Positions 47,674 to 56,489 are shown, counted from the stretch's first letter. The stretch is 64,000 nucleotides of DNA from Microlunatus speluncae (GCF_009299835.1 NZ_VKCZ01000001.1:186001-250000); one strand, 5' to 3'. Translations and numbers: made by a program. The notes: a model not told the origin generated them from the sequence alone.

Positions 47674-48660
47674 ATGGTGGTTATCGGGCAGGCGATCATG
47701 TTGGAGTCGGTCGCTCCGGGGCGGGCGGTCGAGTTGGCGCGGACGGCGCAGCAGTACGGGTTCGGCTCGGTCATGTTCTCGGATCGGTTCGCGCCCTGGA
47801 CGAGCTCGCAGGGGCAGGCGTCGTTCGTTTGGAACGTGGCCTCGGCCGCGTCGGCCCGGACGACCATCCCGATCAATCCCGGGGTGATCAGCCCGTCCTA
47901 CCGGATGCATCCGGCCGTGGTCGCGCAGGCGTCGGCGACGCTGGCGTCGATCTTCCCGGACCGGCACTGGCTCGGCATCGGCGCCGGGGAGTTGATCAAC
48001 GAACACGTCACCGGGCAGTACTGGCCGGAGCCACCGAGGAGGATCAACCGGATGTTCTCCGCGATCGAGATCATCCGCAAGCTGTTCACCGGAAGGGAGG
48101 CGCGGCACTCCGACCCGGAGTTGATCATGGAGCAGGCCCGGCTGTGGACGCTGCCGGACCGGCCGCCGCGGATCCTGGTCGCCACCGCGGGGCCGGTCAC
48201 CGCACGGCGGGCCGGGGCGGTCGCCGACGGGATGATCACCGAGGGCGGTCGGCTGGAGCAGCTGGCCACCTTGTTCGAGCAGTTGCGGACCGGGGCGGCG
48301 CGGGCGGGCCGCGATCCGGAGCGGCTCTACCGGGTGGTCCGACTGCATCACGCCTGGGCCGAGACCGAGCCGGAGGCGGAGCAGGCGGCGATCGAGCACT
48401 GGCCCGGGCCGGGGGTGCGCTATCCCGTCTCCGAGGTGCGCAACACCCGCGACTTCGAGCAGTTGGCCCGGCGGCTGCGGCGGGAGGACTTCACCGATCG
48501 CATGATCATCTCCAGCGATCTCGACGCGCACCGCCGGCGGATCCAGCAGTTCCTCGACCTCGGTGTCGACGAGGTGCAGCTGCACCTCGCCGGGCCCGAT
48601 CCGGAGCGGGCTCAGGCGGTCTTCGGCACCGAGGTGCTGCCCGGGCTCAGCCCGTCCTGA
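47674..48660 (+). CDS. LLM-class F420-dependent oxidoreductase (G6PDH-like family)
   Basis: A 328-residue barrel of the luciferase-like superfamily. Features include MFSDRFAPW, a TTIPINPGVISPSYRMHPA block that fits the F420 pocket of FGD-type enzymes, and GIGAGELINEHVTG. The family uses reduced or oxidised F420 to oxidise sugar phosphates or reduce small molecules; FGD itself oxidises glucose 6-phosphate. TAGGGT lies 6 nt before ATG 47674 (leaderless). Its 3' end overlaps the convergent ABC ATPase gene by 49 bp. The link to a putative F420-0 importer strengthens the F420 assignment. Confidence 0.85.
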   Translation: MVVIGQAIMLESVAPGRAVELARTAQQYGFGSVMFSDRFAPWTSSQGQASFVWNVASAASARTTIPINPGVISPSYRMHPAVVAQASATLASIFPDRHWLGIGAGELINEHVTGQYWPEPPRRINRMFSAIEIIRKLFTGREARHSDPELIMEQARLWTLPDRPPRILVATAGPVTARRAGAVADGMITEGGRLEQLATLFEQLRTGAARAGRDPERLYRVVRLHHAWAETEPEAEQAAIEHWPGPGVRYPVSEVRNTRDFEQLARRLRREDFTDRMIISSDLDAHRRRIQQFLDLGVDEVQLHLAGPDPERAQAVFGTEVLPGLSPS

Positions 48661-49457
48661 GCCCGGTCGAAGACCAGCACCGGGTGGCCGTCCTCCGGAT
48701 GCCGCAGCACCCGGGCGGTGACTCCGTACGTGCGGGCGATCAGTTCCGGCGTCAGTACGGTCTCCGGGGTGCCGCTGGCTACCACCCGGCCGTGATCGAG
48801 CAGCACCAGCCAATCGCAGAACGTCGCGGCGAGGTTGAGATCGTGCACCGCGGCGATGCCGGTCCGGCCGAGCCCGGCGACCCGTGCCATGATCATCAGC
48901 TGGGCCGCGACGTCGAGATGGTTGGTCGGCTCGTCCAAGATCAACACCTCGGGCTGCTGGGCCAGCGCCCGGGCCAGCTGGACCCGCTGCTGTTCGCCCC
49001 CGGACAGGGTGTCCCAGCGCCGGTCCGCGTAGTCGCTCATGCCGACCGAGTCCAGCGCCTCCGCGACGGCCGCGCGGTCCCCGGGGCCGTAGGACTGCCA
49101 CCGGCCGAGGTGCGGGATCCGGCCCAGCTCGACCACTTGGCGGACCAGCAGCGGTTGTTCGGTCGCCGACTGCTGCTCGAGGAACGCGACCCGCCGCGCC
49201 CGGGCCCGCCGGGGCAGCCGATGCAACGCGTCGCCGCCGACCAGCACCCGCCCCGCCGCCGGCCGGGTCAGGCCGGCCACGATCCGGAGCAGGGTCGACT
49301 TGCCGGCACCGTTCGGGCCGAGGATCCCGGTCAGCCGGCCGGCCGGTGCGGTCAGCGAGATCCCCTGCAGCAAAGGGGTTCCGTCGATCGCGTACCGGAC
49401 GTCTTCGACCCGGACCGCCGACTCGTCGACCGGCTCGGGGAACGGGATCGTGGTCAT
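48612..49457 (-). CDS. ABC transporter ATPase, putative F420-0 importer (FecE-like)
   Basis: A 281-residue ATPase with Walker A GPNGAGKST (47-55), signature LSGGEQQR (151-158) and Walker B VLILDEP (171-177). It energises import of a ligand bound by the cognate binding protein. Family relatives carry iron-siderophores or cobalamin, and a small actinobacterial group carries a proposed F420-0 cassette. ATG 49457 overlaps the permease stop (ATGA), with GGAGGG upstream. Last gene of a binding protein-permease-ATPase operon; its end overlaps the F420-type oxidoreductase gene. Confidence 0.9.
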   Translation of the reverse strand: MTTIPFPEPVDESAVRVEDVRYAIDGTPLLQGISLTAPAGRLTGILGPNGAGKSTLLRIVAGLTRPAAGRVLVGGDALHRLPRRARARRVAFLEQQSATEQPLLVRQVVELGRIPHLGRWQSYGPGDRAAVAEALDSVGMSDYADRRWDTLSGGEQQRVQLARALAQQPEVLILDEPTNHLDVAAQLMIMARVAGLGRTGIAAVHDLNLAATFCDWLVLLDHGRVVASGTPETVLTPELIARTYGVTARVLRHPEDGHPVLVFDRAQDGLSPGSTSVPKTA

Positions 49458-50527
49458 GCAGCCCTCCGCTGCCGCCAGAGCAGGAAGCAGAACACCGGCG
49501 CCCCGATCAGCGCGGTCAGAATGCCGACCGGCACCTCCTCCGGCGCCAGCACGGTGCGCGCCGCGGTGTCGGTCCAGATCAGGAAGATCGCGCCGGCCGG
49601 GGCGAGCACCGGCAGCAGTCGCGCGTGCCCGGGCCCGGTCAGGAACCGTACTGCGTGCGGCAGGGTCAGGCCGAGAAACCCGATCGCGCCGCTGACCGCG
49701 ACGGCGGAGCCGGTCAGCAGCGCGACCAGGCCGAGCAGGATCAGCCGGGTCGGGCCGGTCGCAACGCCGAGCGAGGCGGCGAGTCCGTCGCCGAACGCGA
49801 ACGCGTCCAGGGTGCGGGCGTACCCGATCAAGATCAGCCCGGCGGCGACGATGATCGGTCCGGCGACGGCCAGCGAGGCCCAGTCGGCGCCGCCGAGCGA
49901 GCCCATCAGCCAGGCCAGCACCTCCCGGTACGAGTCGCCCTGAGCCGCCGAGAAGATCACGAACGAGGTGGCCGCCGAACAGATCTGCGCGACGGCGATG
50001 CCGGCCAGCACGATCCGGGTCGAGCCGCGGGCGGCCGCTCGCCCGGTCAGCGCCAGCGCGCCGGCCAACGCCAGCATCGCCCCCAGGAACGCGGCCACCG
50101 GCAGCACCAGGCCGACACCGAGCAGCAGCACCGAGACCGCCCCGAGCGCCGCGCCGGACGACGATCCGAGCAGGTAGGGGTCGGCGAGCGGATTTCCGGT
50201 CAACGTCTGCATCACCGCGCCGGACAGGGCGAGCGCCGCGCCGACCAGGGCGGCGGTGATCACCCGGGGCAGCCGGATGTCCCAGATGATCGCGTCGTCC
50301 AGCCGGGGCAGACCGACCGGATCGATCCCGAGATGGTGGCTGATCGACTGCAGCACGTGGGCCGGCCCGAGCCCGCTGGCGCCGACCGCCGACGCGGCCA
50401 GGATCGACCCGGCGAGCAAGATCAACAACGCGGCCCCGGCGAGCCACACCAGCAGGCTCCTCGGCTGCCGGACCCGCGGCTCCGGCGAGGGTGGCGCCGA
50501 CACCGGCCGCGGCATCACGGCGGTCAC
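49454..50527 (-). CDS. FecCD-type ABC permease, putative F420-0 importer
   Basis: A 357-residue membrane protein with about 10 hydrophobic segments, RLPRVITAALVGAALALSGAVMQTLTGNPLADP and the GAIGFLGLTLPHAVR block that is characteristic of FecCD/BtuC permeases. It forms the homodimeric import channel. The start is GTG 50527, 13 bp after the binding-protein stop; an ATG four codons later is possible. N-terminal 25 residues are a polar tail. Confidence 0.9.
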   Translation of the reverse strand: MTAVMPRPVSAPPSPEPRVRQPRSLLVWLAGAALLILLAGSILAASAVGASGLGPAHVLQSISHHLGIDPVGLPRLDDAIIWDIRLPRVITAALVGAALALSGAVMQTLTGNPLADPYLLGSSSGAALGAVSVLLLGVGLVLPVAAFLGAMLALAGALALTGRAAARGSTRIVLAGIAVAQICSAATSFVIFSAAQGDSYREVLAWLMGSLGGADWASLAVAGPIIVAAGLILIGYARTLDAFAFGDGLAASLGVATGPTRLILLGLVALLTGSAVAVSGAIGFLGLTLPHAVRFLTGPGHARLLPVLAPAGAIFLIWTDTAARTVLAPEEVPVGILTALIGAPVFCFLLWRQRRAA

Positions 50528-50540
50528 GCCGTCACCCCGA

Positions 50541-51515
50541 TCACGATCGGGCTTTCAGCTGGTCGGCCAGGCCGGTGATCGCCTCGGCCGTGGCCACGCC
50601 GCCCTCGCCGGCCGGAAACCGTACCGTCAGAAAGCGTTGCTCGCGGACTGCGTCCAGGGCCGAGGCGGGCGAGGAGGCCAGCACCTTCTTCTTCGACTCG
50701 GCACTGTTCCAGGAGGCGTCGACCAGCACGATCAGGTCCGGATCGGCCTTGATCACGCTCTCCCAGGAGACGGCGCTCCAGGTGTCCGGGATGTCGGCGA
50801 AGATGTTCTTCAGCCCGACCGAGTCCATGATCAGCTGCGGGGTGCCGATGCCGGCGCCGACGTACGGGCTGTCGGAGCCGGAGCTGTACCAGAGCACGGT
50901 GCGCTGCTCGGGATCCTTCGCCACGCCGGCCAGCGCGGCCCGCTGATCGTTGATCAACTTCTCCGCCCGGTCCGGCACGCCGAAGATCGCGCCGACCTCC
51001 CGCATCTCCCGCTCCAGCACGTCCCTGGTCAGCGGCTTCGGCTGGTAGGCGGGCTCCTTGCATGCGGCCGGCGCCACATAGGTCGGGATGCCCAGCTCGG
51101 CCAGCCCGGCCCGGTCGCCGGCACCCTGGGCGGTCAGATTGCTCTCCCAGCCGGCGTAGACGAAGTCCGGCCGGGCGCCGAGCAACGCCTCCCGGCCCGG
51201 CACCTTCTCAGCCAGCACCGGGGGAGCGGCGTCCGCGTAGGCCGGCGGCAACGGTCCGTCGCTGAACGCCGTGCCGACGATCCGGTCACCCAGCCCGAGC
51301 GCCAGCAGCAGCTCGATCGCGGTCGACTTGATCGCCACCACCCGCTCCGGCGGGTGGTCGACGGTGACCTTGGTGCCGCAGTTGTCCAGGGACACCGCGG
51401 TGAAGCCGGCCGGTTTCGGCTCGGCGGCCGGCGCCGGGGCGGAGCAGGCGGCCAGCGGGACGGCGAGCAGGGACACGACGGCGAGCAGGGACAGCACAGC
51501 GGAACGGGCGCGCAC
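50541..51515 (-). CDS. ABC substrate-binding lipoprotein, putative F420-0 binder (or siderophore/cobalamin)
   Basis: A 324-residue TroA/BtuF-fold lipoprotein. The signal ends with LLAVPLAAC (lipid cysteine C24). Blocks DHPPERVVAIKSTAIELLLALGL, AACKEPAYQPKPLT and LWYSSGSDSPYVGAGIG are, from memory, typical of the actinobacterial proposed F420-0 binding proteins rather than ferric siderophore binders. The start GTG 51515 has AAGGA about 10 nt upstream. First gene of the operon; divergent from the nucleoside hydrolase. The ligand assignment is an inference from these blocks and the neighbouring F420-type oxidoreductase. Confidence 0.8.
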   Translation of the reverse strand: MRARSAVLSLLAVVSLLAVPLAACSAPAPAAEPKPAGFTAVSLDNCGTKVTVDHPPERVVAIKSTAIELLLALGLGDRIVGTAFSDGPLPPAYADAAPPVLAEKVPGREALLGARPDFVYAGWESNLTAQGAGDRAGLAELGIPTYVAPAACKEPAYQPKPLTRDVLEREMREVGAIFGVPDRAEKLINDQRAALAGVAKDPEQRTVLWYSSGSDSPYVGAGIGTPQLIMDSVGLKNIFADIPDTWSAVSWESVIKADPDLIVLVDASWNSAESKKKVLASSPASALDAVREQRFLTVRFPAGEGGVATAEAITGLADQLKARS

Positions 51516-51759
51516 GGGCGGAGTCCTTCGACGGAGACGGGCAGGCGGGACCGCAGAAGTTTGCGGCAAGACCATCACCCACCGGCCACAGCCCGACCGG
51601 CCTGACGCGCACCGAATCCTGGCGCGCGGGCGAGACCACCATGCTATGCGACGCCGCCGACGTCGCGGTGAGACGTCTCTCGATCCGGCCGCCTCGACCG
51701 ATCCGGCCGTGCCACGATGGCCGACGACCAGATCACCGACGCAGCGCGAGGGCGGATTC

Positions 51760-52677
51760 ATGGAACGTGTGATGCTCGATGTCGATCTGGCCATGGGCGC
51801 TCCGGGCAGCGATGTCGACGACGGTTTCGCGCTGGCCCTGGCACTGGCCGATCCGGAGATCTCGGTGGAGCTGGTGACCACGGTCAACGGCAACACCGAC
51901 GTCGCCTCGGCCACCACGCTCACCCTGGAGCTGCTGCACCGGCTCGGCCGGCCGGAGGTCCCGGTGCACCGCGGCGCCGAGGTGCCGCTGCTGCGGCCGC
52001 GGAAGCGGGTCGGCACGGTGCCAGACGAGGTCGTTGTCCGGGAACCGCGGCCGACGCCGGCGGCGGTCGCGATGGTGGAGTTGGTCCGAGCCCACCCCGG
52101 CGAGCTCACCCTGGTCGCGGTCGGTCCGCTGACCAACGTCGCCCTGGCGATGCGGCTCGCCCCCGACTTCGCCTCGTCGCTGAAGCGGCTGGTGATCATG
52201 GGCGGGGTCTTCGACCGGCCGGGCAACGCCGAGCAGCCGGGGGAGTACAACGTCTGGTGCGATCCCGAGGCCGCCGCGATCGTGCTCGATTCCGGGATCG
52301 TGGCCCAGTGGGTCGGGCTGGACGTCACGCTGCAGGTGCGGGTGACCAAAGATCAGGCTCGCGCGATGGAGTCCAGTGCTCGCGAGTTCGCCTCCTTCGC
52401 CGGTCGCTACACCGTCGCCTGGATCGATCACCTCGACCGCAACAAGGATCAACCGGGCGAGTCCTGCGCCATGCACGACCCGCTGGCCGTCGCCGCCGTC
52501 ACCCATCCGGAGTTGATCACCTGGCGCGACGCGCAGGTCCGGGTGGAGACCGGTGACGAGGTCCGCGGCGCCATGATCGTCGATCCCGGCTCTCGTACCG
52601 TCAATGCCTCGATCGCGGTCGCCGTCGACGCCGCCGGGTTCACCGAATTCTTCCTGGGCCGGTTGTCGGAGCTCTGA
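51760..52677 (+). CDS. Inosine-uridine-type nucleoside N-ribohydrolase
   Basis: A 305-residue member of the IUNH family, which splits nucleosides into base and ribose for salvage. The N-terminal aspartate cluster reads D7-x-D9 and then D18-x-D20-D21, with extra residues between the two parts compared with the usual DxDxGxDDA; this is unusual. Later ligands are present: VAVGPLTNVALA, EYNVWCDPEAA and the last aspartate in AMHDPLAVA. GAGGG stands about 9 nt before ATG 51760. Substrate preference is unknown. Confidence 0.87.
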   Translation: MERVMLDVDLAMGAPGSDVDDGFALALALADPEISVELVTTVNGNTDVASATTLTLELLHRLGRPEVPVHRGAEVPLLRPRKRVGTVPDEVVVREPRPTPAAVAMVELVRAHPGELTLVAVGPLTNVALAMRLAPDFASSLKRLVIMGGVFDRPGNAEQPGEYNVWCDPEAAAIVLDSGIVAQWVGLDVTLQVRVTKDQARAMESSAREFASFAGRYTVAWIDHLDRNKDQPGESCAMHDPLAVAAVTHPELITWRDAQVRVETGDEVRGAMIVDPGSRTVNASIAVAVDAAGFTEFFLGRLSEL

Positions 52678-52701
52678 CCGGGACGCCCGTACGATCGTCG
52701 G

Positions 52702-53673
52702 GTGTTTGCCAAGACCCCGATCCGGGACTCCGGACTGCTCGACGTCGGCGAAGGTCAACAGGTCTACTGGGAGGAGTCCGGGCGACCGGACGGGATCCCG
52801 GCCCTCTATCTGCACGGCGGACCGGGCGGCACCCTCGGCCCGGGCGGCTACGTCACCAAATTCGATCCGGAGCGATTCCGGATCATCGGGATCGATCAGC
52901 GCGGCTGTGGCCGGTCCGCTCCGCTCGCGATCGAACCCGATCATGATCTCGAGGCCAACACCACGGCCGCGTTGATCAAGGACTGCGAACAGCTGCGCGA
53001 TCACCTCGGCATCGACCGGTGGGTGATCAACGGGGTCTCCTGGGGATCGACGCTGGCGCTGGCGTACGCGCAGGCTCACCCGGACCGGATCCTCGGCGTG
53101 GTGCTGATGGCCGTTACTTCCACCCGGCGCTGGGAAGTGGACTGGATCACCGAACAGATCGGCGTCGTGTTCCCCGAGGCGTGGGACCGGTTCGCCGCGC
53201 ATGCCGAGCGGGCCGGGATCGGCTATCGCCGGCACGAGTCCCGGATCGTCGAGGCGTACGCGATCTTGATCCGCGATCCCGATCCGGCGGTTCGCGACTC
53301 CGCCGCCCTGGCCTGGGCCGAGTGGGAAGATCACCACGTGTCCCTGGTCGAGGGCCTGCACCGCGACCCACGCTGGGATGATCAACTCTTCCGGCAGGTC
53401 TTCGTCACGCTGGCCACGCACTACTGGTCCCACGACGGGTTCTGCGATCCGCCGATCCTGGACCGGATGGAGCGGCTCGCCGGGATCCCCGGCTACCTGA
53501 TCCACGGCCGGGCCGACGTCAGCGGCCCGTTGATCACCGCTTGGGAGCTGCAGCGTCGCTGGCCGGGATCGGAATTGATCATCGACGAGGGCGAGGGTCA
53601 CGGCGGCGCCCGGATGGTCGACGCCTGGGCCGATGCCAACACCCGGCTGGCCGACCGGATCGAAACTTTCTGA
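52702..53673 (+). CDS. pip: Proline iminopeptidase (alpha/beta hydrolase)
   Basis: A 323-residue serine peptidase that removes N-terminal proline. It has the oxyanion block HGGPGG (38-43), DQRGCGRS (65-72) and the nucleophile elbow GVSWGST (S113), with the acid in GRADVSGP (about 273) and histidine in EGHGG (about 301). These are the standard Pip motifs. GTG 52702 lies 6 nt after TACGAT, so a leaderless message is likely. It follows the nucleoside hydrolase after 24 bp. Confidence 0.93.
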   Translation: MFAKTPIRDSGLLDVGEGQQVYWEESGRPDGIPALYLHGGPGGTLGPGGYVTKFDPERFRIIGIDQRGCGRSAPLAIEPDHDLEANTTAALIKDCEQLRDHLGIDRWVINGVSWGSTLALAYAQAHPDRILGVVLMAVTSTRRWEVDWITEQIGVVFPEAWDRFAAHAERAGIGYRRHESRIVEAYAILIRDPDPAVRDSAALAWAEWEDHHVSLVEGLHRDPRWDDQLFRQVFVTLATHYWSHDGFCDPPILDRMERLAGIPGYLIHGRADVSGPLITAWELQRRWPGSELIIDEGEGHGGARMVDAWADANTRLADRIETF

Positions 53674-53685
53674 GACGAAGACTGA

Positions 53686-53714
53686 TTGCAATATGCAAGT
53701 AGTGGCGCTAGAGT
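53686..53714 (+). promoter_or_regulatory. Promoter with TTGCA-ATA-TGCAA operator-like palindrome
   Basis: TTGCAA, 17 nt, TAGAGT form a plausible promoter 44 bp before the RibD-C-like gene. The -35 box lies within a palindrome TTGCA-ATA-TGCAA that nearly repeats the one before the XRE/AbiEi-like gene (54889). Confidence 0.5.
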
Positions 53715-53757
53715 CGGTGACGCGGGAGCGAGTTGATCAACGGCGATGGAGGCTCAG

Positions 53758-54333
53758 ATGCGTGACACGGATCCACAGGTCGGCGAGGGAAAGGTGCTCT
53801 GCCACTTCACGATGTCGCTGGACGGCTTCGTCGCCGGCCCGGACCACGACATGTCCTGGATGACCGGGTTCACCGGTCGGCCCGGCGTGGAGGAGGAATA
53901 CACCCGGACCACCGGCGCGGTGCTCGGTGGCCGCGACGGCTGGGATCTCGACCCGGACGCTCGACCGTACGGTGGCGACTGGCAGGGCCCGATCTTCGTG
54001 CTCACCCATCATCCCGAGGACGCCGTCCAGCGGGACGGGATCACCTTCCTGACCTGTGATGTGGCCGAAGCGGTCCGGATCGCGCTGGCGGCGGCCGGCG
54101 GTAAGAATCTCGAGATCCTGTCGCCGTCGATCGGCCGGCAGGCGTTGCAGCGCGGACTGGTGGACGAGGTCGACCTGCACATCGCGCCGTTGCTGCTGGG
54201 CGACGGGATCCGGCTGTACGACAGCCCGGGGGCCCACCCGATCCGGCTCAACTTGATCAACTCCGACGACCCGATCGCCGAGGTGAACCTCCGCTATCGC
54301 CCCGTCGCGGTGGCCGTTGCCGATGCGCCATGA
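53758..54333 (+). CDS. Dihydrofolate-reductase-like (RibD C-terminal fold) protein
   Basis: A 191-residue protein of the RibD-C/DHFR-like family. The N-terminal strand LCHFTMSLDGFVAGPDHDMSWM is characteristic, and the central GGDWQGPIFVLTHH and LEILSPSIGRQALQRGLVDEVDLH fit NADPH-binding parts. These are small oxidoreductases of unknown substrate. ATG 53758 has GGAGG 6 nt upstream and is preferred over ATG 53746. Its promoter carries the TTGCA palindrome. Confidence 0.86.
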   Translation: MRDTDPQVGEGKVLCHFTMSLDGFVAGPDHDMSWMTGFTGRPGVEEEYTRTTGAVLGGRDGWDLDPDARPYGGDWQGPIFVLTHHPEDAVQRDGITFLTCDVAEAVRIALAAAGGKNLEILSPSIGRQALQRGLVDEVDLHIAPLLLGDGIRLYDSPGAHPIRLNLINSDDPIAEVNLRYRPVAVAVADAP

Positions 54334-54354
54334 TGCCTCCATGGTGAGACTCCG

Positions 54355-54831
54355 ATGGGAATGACCTGGGACGGGCGAGCCCTGACGGCCGCCGAGACCG
54401 AGGCGCTGCGGGCGGACCCGGACAGGATCTGGGGTCTGGTGGACGGCCCGCCGCCCGGCTCGGTCGATCTCGACAAGGCCTGGCACGGCATCCACTGGCT
54501 GCTCACCGGCGATCCGTGGGGCGGCCCGGGTCCGTTGGGTCAGGTGATCTTCGGCGGCGAGGGGTTCGGGCCGGACGAGGGCTACGGCCCGCCGCGACTG
54601 CTCGACCCGGCCGGGGTCGCCGCGGTGGCCGCAGCGCTGACCGGCATCCGGCGGGAGGACCTCCGCTCCCGATTCGACCCGGCCGCCATGTCCGCGGCCG
54701 AGCTCTACCCGGACATCTGGGCCGACCCGGAGGTCTTCGACGAGTATCTCGGGCCCAACTTCGACAAGCTCAAGGCCATGTACCACCATGCCGCGGCCCG
54801 TGATCAATGGGTGTTGCAGTGGCTCCACTAG
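54355..54831 (+). CDS. DUF1877 (YfbM-like) protein
   Basis: A 158-residue soluble protein matching DUF1877: DLDKAWHGIHWLLTGDPWGG in the middle, GYGPPRLLDPAGVAAVAAAL, and an end rich in aromatic residues. Function is unknown; E. coli YfbM has a known structure but no known activity. Start ATG 54355 (an ATG two codons on is possible). It follows the RibD-C-like gene by 21 bp, so both are one transcript. Confidence 0.85.
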   Translation: MGMTWDGRALTAAETEALRADPDRIWGLVDGPPPGSVDLDKAWHGIHWLLTGDPWGGPGPLGQVIFGGEGFGPDEGYGPPRLLDPAGVAAVAAALTGIRREDLRSRFDPAAMSAAELYPDIWADPEVFDEYLGPNFDKLKAMYHHAAARDQWVLQWLH

Positions 54832-54888
54832 CTCCGTGGCCCCGACCGCGGCACTAGCTGTCCGCCATTCGGCTGATTCCCCAACGTG

Positions 54889-54916
54889 TTGCATATTTGC
54901 AACGCTCCCTTAGACT
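54889..54916 (+). promoter_or_regulatory. Promoter with palindrome TTGCATATTTGCAA for the AbiE-like pair
   Basis: TTGCAT, 16 nt, TAGACT, then 6 nt to the ATG. TTGCA-TATT-TGCAA spans the -35 box and looks like an autoregulatory operator of the HTH antitoxin. A close relative stands upstream of the RibD-C-like gene at 53686. Confidence 0.55.
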
Positions 54917-54922
54917 GGACGT

Positions 54923-55684
54923 ATGGACCTCGCGGAGCGCATCTCGACCCTGCGCCGCGTGAACGGGCTGAGTGCCCGGCAGCTCGCGGCGCTGGTCGAC
55001 GTCGCTCCGACGACGGTGACGCGGATCGAGGCCGGGGCGGTCAGTCCGTCGTTCGATCTCGCCCAAGAAATCCTGGCGGTCTTGGGGGAGCCCATCGGTT
55101 TCACCGGGACAGCGGACCCCACCGTGATCGCCGCCGCGCGATTGGCGCTCGATCCGAAGCTTGGCCTCGCGGTGACCCCGGGCATCGAGGCGTGGCGGCA
55201 GCGGTGGGCTCGGATTGGGCTCGTCGACGTCAAGGGCCGCGCGATCAACGGCAAGGAAGCCGACGTGCAACTCCGGGCTGGGAGGGCCGCCCGTCTCACC
55301 CGTCGTCCGGGCGCCGTCGACTTCAAGGCAGGTCCGACGGCACGCGACATCGCGGTGGCGCTCGGCGTGGCCAGCATCGAGTACGCCGTGACCGGTGACG
55401 CCGGCGCGAACTACTACCACTCCAGTGCAGGGGAGGCGTGGCCGGTCCTTTACGTCGAGGATGTCGAGCTAGCGGCTGAAGCCGCCGGCCTGATCCGCAA
55501 GGAGCCTGGCTCGTTCGGGATGCGGGTCACGCTGATCCCGTTCGATCGTGTCACTGAGCTCGGGCGGACCAAGATCGACGGCATCACTGTCGTTGCGCGC
55601 GACCAGGTCGTCATCGACGCCTACGGCGGCATCGACCGCATGACGGAGCAGGCCGACATCCTCGTGGGGCGGCGCGTGGCATGA
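54923..55684 (+). CDS. XRE-HTH protein of AbiEi-like type (type IV antitoxin candidate)
   Basis: A 253-residue protein. Residues 1-60 hold an XRE helix-turn-helix (LSARQLAALVDVAPTTVTRIE). The rest lacks a catalytic motif and its C-terminal half (IEYAVTGDAGANYYH, LYVEDVELAAEAAGLI, VVARDQVVIDAYGGIDRMTEQADILVG) follows the AbiEi antitoxin pattern of the type IV AbiE systems. It should repress its own promoter and counter the downstream toxin. Overlap with the next gene is ATGA. The region lacks the TGATCA motif that is common elsewhere, consistent with recent arrival. Confidence 0.75.
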   Translation: MDLAERISTLRRVNGLSARQLAALVDVAPTTVTRIEAGAVSPSFDLAQEILAVLGEPIGFTGTADPTVIAAARLALDPKLGLAVTPGIEAWRQRWARIGLVDVKGRAINGKEADVQLRAGRAARLTRRPGAVDFKAGPTARDIAVALGVASIEYAVTGDAGANYYHSSAGEAWPVLYVEDVELAAEAAGLIRKEPGSFGMRVTLIPFDRVTELGRTKIDGITVVARDQVVIDAYGGIDRMTEQADILVGRRVA

Positions 55685-56460
55685 CGGAGCTCAAGGCACC
55701 TCGCACCGAGATCGAGTGGAGCCGTCGCGCGATCATCAACGTGGTCGACGTTTTGGCTGCGCATGCCGAGTCGCTGACGTTGGTCGGCGCGCACGCCGTC
55801 CTGCTTCGGACGATGGATCTCGATGTGCCGAGGATGCCCACCGGCGACGGCGACCTCGGTGTCACGCCCGGCTTGGTCGGTGACCTGCCGAGCATCGAGA
55901 CGCCTCTCGTCGAGGCGAGTTATGAGCACCGCACCGCGGCACGGCCGGGGTTGTGGGGCCGGGAGGCGTACGAAGAGCCAGATGGCACGCGGTCGTATCG
56001 GGAGAAGGTCGACCTGCTCGCTCCACACGGGCTGTCAGGCACGGCGAGCCGGACCAGACGGGGTGTGCCGGCGTTGCAGCCCGCGCACGGCAAGCTTGCG
56101 GTTGGAAACGCCCTCGGTCTGGAACTCGCCGCCTTCAACCGCTCGCGGCTGACGATCCTGGACTTCGCCGACTCGCGCCTGTCGGTTGAGATCTTCGTTG
56201 CCGGGATCCCTGCGTTGATCTTGGCGAAGGGGTCCAAGGTCGGAGAGCGACTACGTGAGCCTGGCAAAGGGCCGGTCCGCGATAAGGGCCTCGGCGATCT
56301 GTGGCGGCTCATGGCTGTTGCCGACCCCGTCGATACGGCCCGCGTCATCGAGAAGTTTACGGAACACCCCGAAGTTGGCCTCGACGTTCGGCAGAGCGTC
56401 GAGTGGACGGCCGGCGTCCTGCGGGATCCGATGAACGTCCTCGCACTTCGTCCGCATTGA
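55681..56460 (+). CDS. Nucleotidyltransferase-fold protein of AbiEii-like type (toxin candidate)
   Basis: A 259-residue protein with a minimal nucleotidyltransferase core: [12 protein letters not shown] (33-44) and the metal-binding TGDGDLG (D56-x-D58), then a downstream [16 protein letters not shown] region with conserved lysine. AbiEii toxins are nucleotidyltransferases that pyridylate or modify tRNA or related targets. The pairing with an AbiEi-like protein by an ATGA overlap strongly supports this. The sequence is far from named AbiEii proteins as far as I can see, so the exact activity is unknown. It ends 29 bp before the yyaL-like start. Confidence 0.72.
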   Translation: MTELKAPRTEIEWSRRAIINVVDVLAAHAESLTLVGAHAVLLRTMDLDVPRMPTGDGDLGVTPGLVGDLPSIETPLVEASYEHRTAARPGLWGREAYEEPDGTRSYREKVDLLAPHGLSGTASRTRRGVPALQPAHGKLAVGNALGLELAAFNRSRLTILDFADSRLSVEIFVAGIPALILAKGSKVGERLREPGKGPVRDKGLGDLWRLMAVADPVDTARVIEKFTEHPEVGLDVRQSVEWTAGVLRDPMNVLALRPH

Positions 56461-56489
56461 TACACGTGCCACAAGTCAGGAGTCAGCGA

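Noticed and set aside
51516..51700. Possible cobalamin riboswitch before the ABC binding-protein gene (GCGGTCCCGCC segment)
   Set aside because: Only a short segment resembles the riboswitch core; the B12 box and the rest of the consensus are missing, and the binding protein looks like the F420-0 type.
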